Below, piece by piece: positions 15,790-23,714 of a stretch of 36,136 nucleotides of DNA. Position numbers and translations under genes: made by a program. The number at the start of each line of letters is the position of its first letter. The stretch's first letter is position 1. The stretch covers positions 1 through 36,136 of the forward strand of contig NZ_RQUX01000024.1 in the NCBI RefSeq assembly GCF_003992115.1. The letters run 5' to 3'. The notes beneath the pieces were generated by a model. It did not search any database, was not told the origin of the DNA, and was given only the letters and a program-made list of their open reading frames with translations. The stretch is from Veillonella ratti (lineage in GTDB: Bacteria > Bacillota > Negativicutes > Veillonellales > Veillonellaceae).

Positions 15790-16450
15790 GAGAACCTCGC
15801 TTTGTTAAGTGTAATTGATTAGTAAATTGAGAAATAACAGTCGTTTCGTGACTGGCAATCAGTAAGGTGGCATTAGCTTCCGTGCTGTAGTTGCGCAATA
15901 AGTCGATAACGATGGCACTGTTGGCGGCATCAAGACTGGCTGTCGGTTCGTCGGCTAACAGTAGGGAAGGTTTTTTTATAAGCGCCCGGGCAATAGCCAC
16001 GCGTTGTTGCTCACCTTTGCTCAATTGGGTCGGCTTTTTGTGACGGAGATTGGTAAGACCCATGATGTCCATGAGTTTCACTGCTTCATCGGTCATCTCT
16101 TTGTGCGTAAAACGATTGGCAAAGAAGGCACCGTTTATAATGTTTTCTTCGGCTGTTAAAAAACTGAGCAGATTGAAGTCTTGAAAAATATAACCAACTT
16201 GTTGACCGCGCCAATGATCGAGTTCTTTTGCGTTGATTTCGGTCAAACTGACATCATCCGCCTGAATCGTGCCGGTAGTCGGTTGTAGGAGTCCGGCTAT
16301 GCACTGGAGTAAGGTGGATTTGCCACTGCCGCTAACGCCGGTCAAACACCATTGACTACCGGTCGGTGCTTCAAAGGAAGGCAAGTTCAATACGGTAATC
16401 AAGGTGTCGCCGTCAGGAAATTGACGGGTCAGATTTTGAATCGTCAACAT
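15779..16450 (-). CDS. ABC transporter ATP-binding protein (LolD/MacB-type)
   Basis: This 223-residue ATPase pairs with the FtsX-type permease that overlaps its end. Walker A is GVSGSGKST (38-46), a Q-loop FQDFNLL follows near 86, the signature is LSKGEQQRVAIARAL (Lys replaces the usual second Gly) and Walker B LLLADEPTASLD carries the catalytic Glu. The final His is in LLIASHE. I start it at ATG 16448-16450, one base after the stop of the upstream gene and 9 bases after GAGG. The longer open frame reads back into that gene. Tight spacing shows one transcription unit. Confidence 0.9.
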   Translation of the reverse strand: MLTIQNLTRQFPDGDTLITVLNLPSFEAPTGSQWCLTGVSGSGKSTLLQCIAGLLQPTTGTIQADDVSLTEINAKELDHWRGQQVGYIFQDFNLLSFLTAEENIINGAFFANRFTHKEMTDEAVKLMDIMGLTNLRHKKPTQLSKGEQQRVAIARALIKKPSLLLADEPTASLDAANSAIVIDLLRNYSTEANATLLIASHETTVISQFTNQLHLTKRGSHDS

Positions 16451-16451
16451 A

Positions 16452-16901
16452 TTAATAAACCTCAGCACCACGGAGGCGAACAAGACTTACAAAGCCTGTT
16501 TCACCATCTACATAGCTGCCTACTTCCAATTGTCCCGATACGGTAATGTCCTGGTCATAAGGCAAAGCCGTTACGGAATCGTCCATATAAACGACTACAA
16601 TATCACTAGGCCAATCTGCATCAGTTGAGCAGAAGGGACAGATGGCCATAGGTGTTTCCGTGAGCACAAAGAAGTTGATGGTCGGTTTTAACGGTGGAGC
16701 CATATAACCTTGCATCGTTACATTTTGCCCATTTAATGACAATAAGCTATCCGATAGAATAAGCCCTTCTGAAGTTGCGCCTGCATACATGTCTTCAAAA
16801 TTCAGCCAAGCCGCCAAAGCCGTGTTGGGCACCATGACAACTGCAAGCTGTACTACGAGGCCAAGTATTAAAGGGCGTAGCCACTGTTTTAATTGCATCA
16901 T
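16452..16901 (-). CDS. Small exported protein with a CPFC motif (DUF3299-like)
   Basis: The 149-residue product has a signal peptide (RPLILGLVVQLAVVMVPNTA, cleaved near ALA-AW). The mature part carries SLNGQNVTMQGYMAPPLKP (54-72), then MAICPFCSTDADWPSDIVVV with Cys88 and Cys91, and ends in a beta-rich QLEVGSYVDGETGFVSLVRL. The layout recalls DUF3299, small OB-fold-like exported proteins often encoded beside ABC systems for metals; the match is my recollection of the pattern, not a search. CPFC could bind metal or be redox-active. It lies 27 bases after the alkaline phosphatase gene and directly before the ABC genes. Confidence 0.75.
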   Translation of the reverse strand: MMQLKQWLRPLILGLVVQLAVVMVPNTALAAWLNFEDMYAGATSEGLILSDSLLSLNGQNVTMQGYMAPPLKPTINFFVLTETPMAICPFCSTDADWPSDIVVVYMDDSVTALPYDQDITVSGQLEVGSYVDGETGFVSLVRLRGAEVY

Positions 16902-16928
16902 TGTTCCTAGTCACATCCTTGTAAAAAA

Positions 16929-18779
16929 TTATTTGTTGTTATCTTTGTTGCCGTCAACGCCAAGGGCACGGAGGATACCGAAGAATACTTCAGTGTTGTC
17001 CATAACGCCGTGGAAGTATTCGGAACCAGGGCCTTGAGCCATGAGTACTACGTCGTCAGCGGAGTGAACTTCGCTGGTTTCACCGGTAGTTGTAGGTAAG
17101 TTGCCTTGTACTAAGCGAGCGCCTTGTGGAGCACGTTTAGGGTTAGCGATTACAAGACCGTCTTTGCCGGCTGTAGCTGGGCTTGTTGGTTCATTTTGGA
17201 AACGATAGTTTTCATAATGATCCGGAGCATTAGCGTATTGAACAGCTAAGGTTACGTCAGCATCAGGGTTATCAGGGAAGCCGTCGCGGTTAGCGTCGAT
17301 GAATGTAGGCCAGCCTGCATCACCGTATACACGAACTGCTTCACGACCTACTTTGCCATCTTGTTCGCTGTAAGTACCGGTAATACTGATACCGTGAGCA
17401 TGGTCAGCTACTACGATAATCAAAGTGTTGTCGCCATGAGCTTTGGAGTATTCTTGAGCCCATTGGATAGTCTGGTCGAATTCGATAGCGTCATAAGCCG
17501 CACGTTGCCAATCCATTGTATGTAATTGTTTGTCAATGGAGCCGGCTTCAGACATAAGGAAGAAACCGTTAGGGTTCTTTTCTAATACGTCAACGGCTTT
17601 TTTAGTCATATCCAAAAGACCAGGTTGATCGTTGAAACCTTTAAGCACGGATGGATTTTCAGGTAAGAATTCGCGATCCATGTAAACGTTCATTGTGTTA
17701 AGGGTGAATAAACCGAGGATTGGTTTGTCAGCTGTAGTTTGAGCAAGTTCAGTTTTGTTACCGGCAAATTGGTAGCCTTTGTTTTTGAACTCTTGGATTA
17801 CGTTCACATTGTCTTTACGTTTGGAACCAGGAGTTTCCAATGGCAAGAAAAACTGGGAACCACCGCCCAATACAACAGCCGGTGGGTTTTTACGATTTAA
17901 GAAGTCCATTGCGATGAAGTTCTGTTCGCCGCGACGACGAGTATGGGCCGTTACGGCAGCCGGAGTTGCGTCAGTTACAGCCGCAGTTGTTACCATGCCG
18001 TAGGACATATCTTTCGCACGGGAAATGATTTCAGAGATATTTTCTACTTTTGGATCATCCATTGGGTCCGGAGTGCTGTTTTCATACACGCCCATAGCGT
18101 TAACTACGGATTTGTTACCGGTGTTGTAAGCGGAAGCACTGTTGGCGGAGTCCGTTACGATGGAGTCATAACCGGAAGTAGTGATAAGAGCCATGTGAGG
18201 CATTTTTTCCATAGCCAAAACGTCGTTGAATTTACCGTCGCTCATGCCTTTGGAAAGAATACGAGCTACTTCTTTAGCTTGCATGCTCATGCCGTCGCCA
18301 ACGAAGAGGATAACGTTTTTAGCTTTCTTTTGAGCTTTTTCGTTAACTACTTTGTAGTTAGCCATTTTTCTGATTGCGCCTTGAGCTGTGTTAGCAACTA
18401 CGTTAACGCGTTTGTCGCCGGTGTCTTTGAAGGACACATCGTTAATACGATAGGAAATATGGTCGGCGTATTGGGTGATTGTTGCGTCTTGTTTGAAAAC
18501 TTTAGTAGCGTCTTCACCGTTGATTGTTACTGCTACTTCTGTAGTAGTAAGCGGCAATTCCACTTCAAAGTCAAAACGTTGACCCTGCCAGAATTTTGCC
18601 TGGTTAATAGGCATTACTTTAATTGCGTTACTTGTCACAGCCGTGGCAGGTAAGTTTGCTTGAGAAACTACACTCACTGCAGGAGCTGCTGCTTGGACTG
18701 CGGGCGTACTAAGACCGAACGCTAAGGCACCTGCTAAAGCAAAAAATACCATTTTACGTAAATGCTGCTTTCCGTTCAT
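16929..18779 (-). CDS. phoA: Secreted alkaline phosphatase
   Basis: The 616-residue enzyme releases phosphate from phosphomonoesters outside the cytoplasm, using two Zn2+ and one Mg2+. It has a signal peptide (MVFFALAGALAFGLSTPAVQ) and an N-terminal beta-rich domain of about 110 residues (FWQGQRFDFEVELPLTTTEV) that classic PhoA lacks. The catalytic domain has VILFVGDGMS near 158 (metal Asp), TDSANSASAYNTGNK near 207 with the nucleophile Ser, EAGSIDKQLHTMDW near 410, VVADHAHG near 457 and a late EVHSADDV His. TTAGGAGG fixes the ATG. It leads a four-gene operon with a CPFC protein and an ABC pair, and GTAAA repeats like a Pho box lie upstream. Confidence 0.93.
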   Translation of the reverse strand: MNGKQHLRKMVFFALAGALAFGLSTPAVQAAAPAVSVVSQANLPATAVTSNAIKVMPINQAKFWQGQRFDFEVELPLTTTEVAVTINGEDATKVFKQDATITQYADHISYRINDVSFKDTGDKRVNVVANTAQGAIRKMANYKVVNEKAQKKAKNVILFVGDGMSMQAKEVARILSKGMSDGKFNDVLAMEKMPHMALITTSGYDSIVTDSANSASAYNTGNKSVVNAMGVYENSTPDPMDDPKVENISEIISRAKDMSYGMVTTAAVTDATPAAVTAHTRRRGEQNFIAMDFLNRKNPPAVVLGGGSQFFLPLETPGSKRKDNVNVIQEFKNKGYQFAGNKTELAQTTADKPILGLFTLNTMNVYMDREFLPENPSVLKGFNDQPGLLDMTKKAVDVLEKNPNGFFLMSEAGSIDKQLHTMDWQRAAYDAIEFDQTIQWAQEYSKAHGDNTLIIVVADHAHGISITGTYSEQDGKVGREAVRVYGDAGWPTFIDANRDGFPDNPDADVTLAVQYANAPDHYENYRFQNEPTSPATAGKDGLVIANPKRAPQGARLVQGNLPTTTGETSEVHSADDVVLMAQGPGSEYFHGVMDNTEVFFGILRALGVDGNKDNNK

Positions 18780-18866
18780 GAAAATACCTCCTAATGTATC
18801 AAATAAAAATGAACTTCTGCTCTCTTTATCCTATCAAAGGGCTAAAAAAAGATACAGAAAAAAGGC

Positions 18867-18895
18867 GGTAAAGTATTTGTAAAAGAATTGTAATA
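18867..18895 (-). promoter_or_regulatory. Candidate Pho box (three 11-bp-spaced repeats)
   Basis: On the plus strand GTAAA (18868-18872), GTAAA (18879-18883) and GTAAT (18890-18894) occur at exact 11-bp intervals; on the minus strand this reads as TTTAC/TTTAC/ATTAC. PhoB/PhoP regulators bind direct repeats with this helical spacing. It lies 90-115 bases upstream of phoA. The -10 is unclear. Confidence 0.5.
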
Positions 18896-19189
18896 GAGCT
18901 AAGGGCAAAGGACGTTTGAATTTAGTACAACACAAATATCGTGTTTTATGCTACAATTAAAAAGATAAATCATGTCAGAGGTTCAGCGTGTGGAGTCACA
19001 TAGGCTCATTTTACAAAAGTTCGTAAATATTTGATAAAAGTAGGTAGCTTTTATCGGTCAGCCGTAATGACTAAGTGGTCATTATAAAATAGCAGTGTAT
19101 ATGTAATAGTGTATATGTAGCAGTATGCATATATCAGTGCATATGTAGCAGCATGCATATAGCAGTCAGTTATTGGGAGGCGATTTTTT
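18896..19189. other. Divergent intergenic region before the FNT gene
   Basis: It contains a possible TACAAT -10 near 18951, hairpins GATAAAAG/CTTTTATC (19033-19056) and AATGAC/GTCATT (19067-19084), and imperfect short repeats of AGCAGTGTATATGT and AGCAGCATGCATAT type at 19091-19166. No gene is seen. Confidence 0.45.
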
Positions 19190-20077
19190 ATGAATGATCC
19201 AAAATTGTTGAAACCTGTAGAAACAACGGCCCTCGCTTTGGCCATAGGGGAGAAAAAGGCGAATTCGTCCTTTCGTACCTTGTTGATTCTGGGCTTTTTA
19301 GGCGGAGCCTTTATTGCGTTTGCTTCGCAGGCGTCAACGATGGGGGCTTTTAATTTATTAGCATTGCCCGCCTGGTACGGTTTAGGTAAAGTAGTAGCGG
19401 GTCTGATTTTTGGGGGTGGCCTGGTTTTCGTCTTGATGGCGGGGACTGAGTTGTTCACCGGGAATGTATTGATTACTAATGCCTGGCTATGTGGGCGCGT
19501 TTCCCTATACCGTTTATTGCGTAATTGGGTGATTGTATTTATGGCCAATTTATTGGGTTCGCTGTGCATCGCGTGGTTGTTAAGCCAGTCCGGACTGTGG
19601 CATAGTGGTGCCAATCTGGTGGGCGGTATGACGATTAAACTGGCGGTCGGCAAAGTGACGCTTACATTCGGTCAAGCATTGGCATTGGGAATACTTTGTA
19701 ACTGGCTCGTATGTTTAGCCGTCTGGCTCAGCTTCAGCACCACATCAACGTCCGGTAAGATTCTGGCAATTTATTTACCTATATTTATGTTTATCGTGTC
19801 CGGTTTTGAACATAGTGTGGCTAACATGTATTATATTCCATCCGGTATTTTGGCCGCTTCCGATCCGTCTTACGTGGTACAGGCCACGGCATTGGGAGTT
19901 ACACCGGAGGCCTTGGCACAACTCGGTTGGGGATCGTTCTTTATTAACAATCTGTTGCCGGTCAGCTTGGGTAATATTATCGGCGGCGCCGTATTTATCG
20001 GCATGGCGTTAATGTATGGGAATGGTCGTCCCGATGAAGCGCTGATTCAGGCTATGAAAGAAAAAGTTTTAAAATAA
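19190..20077 (+). CDS. Formate/nitrite transporter family channel (FocA/NirC)
   Basis: The 295-residue membrane protein has six hydrophobic segments. It has the FNT hallmarks: FLGGAFIAFASQAST in the first helix region, LVFVLMAGTELFTGNVLI with the conserved G-x-E-L-F-T-G-N loop near 85, GILCNWLVCLAVWLS near 167 and FIVSGFEHSVANMYYIP near 205, which carries the pore His. Such pentameric channels carry formate, nitrite or related monovalent anions across the cytoplasmic membrane. Which anion is used cannot be read; formate fits an anaerobe with molybdenum cofactor genes nearby. The ribosome site GGGAGG is 10 bases before the ATG. Confidence 0.92.
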   Translation: MNDPKLLKPVETTALALAIGEKKANSSFRTLLILGFLGGAFIAFASQASTMGAFNLLALPAWYGLGKVVAGLIFGGGLVFVLMAGTELFTGNVLITNAWLCGRVSLYRLLRNWVIVFMANLLGSLCIAWLLSQSGLWHSGANLVGGMTIKLAVGKVTLTFGQALALGILCNWLVCLAVWLSFSTTSTSGKILAIYLPIFMFIVSGFEHSVANMYYIPSGILAASDPSYVVQATALGVTPEALAQLGWGSFFINNLLPVSLGNIIGGAVFIGMALMYGNGRPDEALIQAMKEKVLK

Positions 20078-20181
20078 AGTTTTAAATAGAGTTTTAAAAT
20101 AAGGTAATGAAGGTTAGTATACATAGCCATGGCTAACTATTATAAATTCGGAAGTTAAAAGATAAAGCCTTAAACCGCCTC

Positions 20182-20210
20182 TTTTCATTATCGAAGAAAT
20201 TCGGTATACT
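20182..20210 (+). promoter_or_regulatory. Promoter of the crotonase-family gene
   Basis: TTTTCA (20182-20187), a 17-bp spacer and TATACT (20205-20210), giving a leader of about 100 bases. Confidence 0.5.
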
Positions 20211-20317
20211 AATAACAAAGTAGAAGATAAAGTTTGAGAGGGCACTTTTTTAGAATCCTGTAATTTAGGTAATATAAGGAAGGCTTTTGTTTCCGAGTAT
20301 TAGAAATGGAGTAATCA

Positions 20318-21109
20318 ATGGAATATACCAATATTTTGTATTCAGTAACTAACAAAATTGCAACAATTACCTTTAATCGTCCGGAAGTGCAGAACGGATT
20401 TAACATTCCTATGTGTAATGAAATCCTTGATGCCATTGAGCGCACTGAAGCAGATCCGGAAGCACGGGTGCTCTTAATCAATGCGGTAGGTAAGGTATTC
20501 TCTGTCGGTGGCGATTTGTCGGAAATGAAACGCGCCGTTGAAGAGAACGACCAGCAGTCGTTAGTAGCCATCGCTGAACTGGTTATGCAAATTTCATTTG
20601 CTATGAAAAAAATGTCCAAACCCGTTGTTATGAGTACGGACGGAGCCGTAGCCGGCGCCGCGTTTAATATGGTATTGGCTGCCGATATCTGTATTGCCTC
20701 TACCAACAGCCGTTTTATCCAGGCCTTTGTTAATGTAGGTCTTGCACCTGATGCGGGCGGTATGTTCTTATTGACCCGTGCTATCGGTATGAACCGCGCT
20801 ATGCAGCTCGCCATGACCGGTGAAGCGGTAACTGCTGAAAAAGCGAAAGAATACGGTTTTGTATATAAAGTGTGTGAACCGGAATTATTAGTAAAAACAA
20901 CCGACCGTCTTTGCACTCGTTTAGCTAAAGGGCCTGAATTATCCTTCAAAGCTATGAAAGAAATGATGTGGGCCAGTGTATTCAGTGGTTGGGATGAATA
21001 TGCTAAATTGGAAGTACATTTACAAACAACCTTGGGCTTCTCGGAAGACTTCAAAGAAGGTGTGCGTGCCTTTGCAGAACGCCGTCGTCCTAATTTCCAG
21101 GGGAAATAA
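20318..21109 (+). CDS. Enoyl-CoA hydratase/isomerase (crotonase) family protein
   Basis: The 263-residue length and motifs fit the crotonase fold. TITFNRPEVQNGFNIPM lies at the start, GKVFSVGGDLSEM near 65 forms the first oxyanion-hole region, VAGAAFNMVLAADICIAS near 111 the second, and GLAPDAGGMFLLTRAIG near 142 the catalytic loop. The loop Asp in PDAGG is typical of the PaaG-like isomerase branch, whereas classical hydratases have two catalytic Glu. The reaction is thus probably isomerisation or hydration of an acyl-CoA, substrate unknown. It is a single gene, with GGAG before the ATG and a terminator just after the stop. Confidence 0.88.
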   Translation: MEYTNILYSVTNKIATITFNRPEVQNGFNIPMCNEILDAIERTEADPEARVLLINAVGKVFSVGGDLSEMKRAVEENDQQSLVAIAELVMQISFAMKKMSKPVVMSTDGAVAGAAFNMVLAADICIASTNSRFIQAFVNVGLAPDAGGMFLLTRAIGMNRAMQLAMTGEAVTAEKAKEYGFVYKVCEPELLVKTTDRLCTRLAKGPELSFKAMKEMMWASVFSGWDEYAKLEVHLQTTLGFSEDFKEGVRAFAERRRPNFQGK

Positions 21110-21121
21110 TGTGATAATGGG

Positions 21122-21156
21122 GGCTATTTAATTGTAAAAATTAGATAGCCTTTATT
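21122..21156 (+). terminator. Intrinsic terminator of the crotonase gene
   Basis: GGCTATTTAATT (21122-21133) pairs with AATTAGATAGCC (21139-21150), 12 bp with one G-U pair, followed by TTTATTG. Confidence 0.8.
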
Positions 21157-21180
21157 GTTATAAAAAATGGTGGCTAGTTT

Positions 21181-21319
21181 TATTAAGCTAAGAATCGTTC
21201 TATTAAGCTAAGATTAGGTCTATTAAGCTGAGAATAAGTCCATTAAGCTTAGAATAGGTTTATTAAGCTAAGAATAGTTCTAAATAATAGATCTAAATAA
21301 TAAATCTAAATAATAGATC
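21181..21319. repeat. Tandem repeats: five 20-bp units then three 13-bp units
   Basis: Five gap-free units of exactly 20 bp start at 21181, 21201, 21221, 21241 and 21261 with consensus TATTAAGCTAAGAATAGGTC. They run straight into three 13-bp units (TAAATAATAGATC at 21281, 21294, 21307). The block ends 27 bases before the aldo/keto reductase ATG and fills its promoter region. It could be an iteron-like protein binding array. Confidence 0.92.
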
Positions 21320-21346
21320 GATTCGGATGTATAGGAGTGAGAGCAT

Positions 21347-22213
21347 ATGGAAACGAATAACGTAAAAGATCATGTAATCCTAAATAATGGCGTGAAAATG
21401 CCGATTCTTGCCTTTGGGACTTATTTAATTCCGAATGAAGACACGAAACAGGCCGTTTTGGACGCGCTTGATGCGGGCTATCGCCACATTGATACGGCGC
21501 GCTTATATGGTAACGAAAATGAAGTGGGTGAAGCCGTGAATGCCACGTCCGTACCTCGTGATGAAGTTTTCGTAACAACGAAGATTTGGTTTAATAACTA
21601 TGGTTATGAAAAAGCCAAAGCAGCCATTGACGATGCTTTAAAACGTATGAACCTTGACTATCTTGACCTCATGCTCCTTCATCAGCCATATAATGATTAT
21701 TATGGGGCCTATCGTGCGTTGGAAGAAGCGTATAAAGCCGGTAAATTGCGTGCTATCGGAGTAAGCAACTTCTATCCGGATCGTTTAAACGACCTCATTG
21801 CTTTCAACGAAATTAAGCCACAGGTTGATCAGATAGAAATCCATCCGTACTTCCAGCAGGAATTTGCCCGTGCCAATATGGAAGCGCATGGCGTTCAGAC
21901 GGAATCTTGGGCCGCCTTTGCGCGCGGTAAAGATGGTATTTTTACCAATCCAATCTTAGAAGAAATCGGTAAAAAATATAACAAATCTACGGCACAAATC
22001 ATGATTCGTTGGCAGTTACAGCGCGGCATTGTATGCCTTGCCAAGAGCTCCAGCCCTAAACGGATGGCGCAAAACCTCGACGTATTTGATTTTAGCCTTA
22101 CCGAAGAAGACATGGCGGCCATTAAGACCATCGATAGAGATACAACCGTGTTTATGAGCCATTATGATCCGCGTATGTTAGAAGAATTATTAACTAGAGC
22201 CGTTGAGGCGTAA
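21347..22213 (+). CDS. Aldo/keto reductase, AKR5-like (copy 1)
   Basis: This 288-residue NAD(P)H-dependent carbonyl reductase belongs to the 2,5-diketo-D-gluconate reductase-like group and should adopt a TIM barrel. The catalytic tetrad is visible: Asp and Tyr in HIDTARLYGNENEVGEA near 49-54, Lys in VFVTTKIWF near 78, and His in LMLLHQPYNDY near 111. GKLRAIGVSNFYPDRL near 139 and the C-terminal cofactor segment CLAKSSSPKRMAQN are family features. The substrate is unknown. GGAGTGA stands before the ATG. Upstream are the tandem repeats, and the last two codons and stop lie in the arm of repeat element A. Confidence 0.9.
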   Translation: METNNVKDHVILNNGVKMPILAFGTYLIPNEDTKQAVLDALDAGYRHIDTARLYGNENEVGEAVNATSVPRDEVFVTTKIWFNNYGYEKAKAAIDDALKRMNLDYLDLMLLHQPYNDYYGAYRALEEAYKAGKLRAIGVSNFYPDRLNDLIAFNEIKPQVDQIEIHPYFQQEFARANMEAHGVQTESWAAFARGKDGIFTNPILEEIGKKYNKSTAQIMIRWQLQRGIVCLAKSSSPKRMAQNLDVFDFSLTEEDMAAIKTIDRDTTVFMSHYDPRMLEELLTRAVEA

Positions 22214-22320
22214 GCCCTTTATGTGGCTTAGCTCTACTAATTGAATAAAGGGTCCTGGCCATCCTGTTTGCTCCTGGGTGCATTCTGCACAAAAGTCGCT
22301 ACACAGGATGGTCAGGGCCC
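22207..22320 (-). repeat. Palindromic element A (core on minus strand)
   Basis: The left arm GGCGTAAGCCCTTTATGTGG (22207-22226) starts inside the akr1 CDS. The terminator stem GGGTCCTGGCCATCCTGT (22250-22267) pairs with 22303-22320 (18 bp with G-U pairs). The loop holds the conserved core in reverse: CTCCTGGGTGCA-TTC-TGCACAAAAGTCGC. It acts as the akr1 terminator. No right outer arm is seen. Confidence 0.85.
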
Positions 22321-22341
22321 TTTTGTGCCCGTGGCACCCAG
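22320..22341 (+). repeat. Partial core copy of the palindromic element
   Basis: CTTTTGTGCC-CGT-GGCACCCAG repeats the inner hairpin of the element core in plus orientation, without the outer terminator stem. It sits between elements A and B and looks like a remnant. A GCCGTT/AACGGC hairpin follows at 22357-22374. Confidence 0.75.
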
Positions 22342-22371
22342 TCCCATTCCTCTCTAGCCGTTATGTGAAAC

Positions 22372-22535
22372 GGCGAAGCCCTTGATGTGGCCCTGGGCTC
22401 TAAATAAGATAAAACTCAAAAAGAGCGTTACCATCCTGTGCAGTGACTTTTGTGCCTGCGGCACCCAGGAGCAAGCAGGATGGTAACGCTCTTTCTTTTT
22501 ATTTATTAAATGCAAGGCCACAGCCGGGCTTCGTC
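22372..22535 (+). repeat. Palindromic element B (core on plus strand)
   Basis: Outer arms GGCGAAGCCC...TGTGGCC (22372-22392) and GGCCACAGCCGGGCTTCGTC (22516-22535) are inverted repeats. The terminator stem AAAGAGCGTTACCATCCTG (22420-22438) pairs perfectly with 22476-22494, followed by CTTTTT. The core GTGACTTTTGTGCC-TGC-GGCACCCAGGAGC fills the loop. Confidence 0.9.
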
Positions 22536-22577
22536 TTTCAGTATAACAATACCGTATACTGCTATGGATAACTACTA

Positions 22578-22620
22578 TTGTACTTTAACGATAAGTTTCT
22601 ATATACTTACACATGTAAGT
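22578..22620 (+). promoter_or_regulatory. Promoter and palindromic operator of akr copy 2
   Basis: TTGTAC (22578-22583), an 18-bp spacer and TATACT (22602-22607). A palindrome ACTTAC-ACAT-GTAAGT (22605-22620) overlaps the -10 and start point and is a candidate repressor site. Confidence 0.5.
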
Positions 22621-22683
22621 TACGTAGAAGCGTTTACGAAGTTGTTCTTGAACGCAAGTACTTTTAACAAAAGGAGCGATATT

Positions 22684-23562
22684 ATGACTATGAATAATTA
22701 CAATGAAAAAGAAGTTATTTTAAATAATGGTGTGAAGATGCCGATTTTAGGCTTTGGGGTTTACCAAATTCCGGAAGCTGAAACAAAACAGGCAGTGCTT
22801 GAAGCGTTGAAGGTCGGTTATCGTCACATCGATACGGCACAATCCTATTTCAATGAAGCAGAAGTTGGGGAAGCAATTGCAGAAAGCGGGATTCCGCGTG
22901 AAGAAATTTTCTTAACTACTAAAATCTGGATTGATAATTATGGTTATGAAAAAGCCAAGGCATCCATTGATGAATCTTTGAGAAAATTAAAAACTGATTA
23001 TGTCGATTTATTCTTATTACATCAGCCATTCAGTGATTACTACGGCGCGTATCGTGCTCTTGAAGATGCATACCGCGAAGGTAAGGTAAGAGCTATCGGT
23101 GTAAGTAATTTCTATCCGGATCGTTTAAGCGATATTGTGGCATTCACGGAAATTAAACCGCAGGTAAATCAGGTGGAAACACATCCGTTTAATCAGCAAA
23201 TCGAAGCACAGGAAAATATGATTAAAAACAATGTACAGTTAGAATCTTGGGCATCGTTTGCCGAAGGCCGCAATAATATTTTCACAAATTCTGTTTTGAT
23301 GGATATTGCTAAAAAATACAATAAATCTACGGCTCAGGTTATGATTCGTTGGCAGGTACAACGCGGTATCGTTTGCTTGACGAAGAGCGTTAAACCGGAA
23401 CGTATGGCAGAAAACTTTGATGTGATGAATTTTGAATTGTCTGCCGATGATATGGCGCGCATTCAATCGTTAGATACGAAGACAAGCTTATTCTTCAGCC
23501 ATCAAGATCCGGCTACAGTAGACTTTTTCATTAATTTGGTAAAAGAACGTCGCAATAAATAA
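22684..23562 (+). CDS. Aldo/keto reductase, AKR5-like (copy 2)
   Basis: A 292-residue reductase close in sequence to copy 1. Both share NYGYEKAKA and AIGVSNFYPDRL, which points to duplication. The tetrad is intact: HIDTAQSYFNEAEVGEA, LTTKIWIDN and LFLLHQPFSDY. The C-terminal IVCLTKSVKPERMAEN binds the cofactor phosphate region. I start it at ATG 22684, preceded by AAAGGAG; the open frame extends 58 codons further up through the promoter and element B, which is not coding. A Bcr/CflA-type efflux gene follows, and the pair is bracketed by elements B and C. Confidence 0.9.
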   Translation: MTMNNYNEKEVILNNGVKMPILGFGVYQIPEAETKQAVLEALKVGYRHIDTAQSYFNEAEVGEAIAESGIPREEIFLTTKIWIDNYGYEKAKASIDESLRKLKTDYVDLFLLHQPFSDYYGAYRALEDAYREGKVRAIGVSNFYPDRLSDIVAFTEIKPQVNQVETHPFNQQIEAQENMIKNNVQLESWASFAEGRNNIFTNSVLMDIAKKYNKSTAQVMIRWQVQRGIVCLTKSVKPERMAENFDVMNFELSADDMARIQSLDTKTSLFFSHQDPATVDFFINLVKERRNK

Positions 23563-23714
23563 GGTTAGTGGCGAAAAAATATGTTTTTGACAAACTGATA
23601 ACAATATTTTGTTTGAAATAACTTTTTTCAAAAATATAAAGGTGTAGTTTTTAAGGGACAATGATACGATTCATTTCACATCATTGTCTCTTGTTGAGTG
23701 GGGGAGTGATAGTT

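Noticed and set aside
17943-18653. A 236-codon open frame antisense to phoA
   Set aside because: It is a mirror of a well-supported gene; its Val/Phe/Ser-rich composition is that of a reverse-frame shadow and it has no ribosome site.
20209-21054. A 281-codon open frame antisense to the crotonase gene
   Set aside because: The sense strand has clear crotonase motifs, a promoter and a ribosome site; the antisense product has no family features.
21181-21319. CRISPR array
   Set aside because: The repeats are 20 bp and 13 bp, directly joined and without spacers, and no cas genes are nearby.
22510-22683. 58-codon N-terminal extension of akr copy 2
   Set aside because: It passes through element B and the promoter, lacks a ribosome site and has no counterpart in the other three paralogues.
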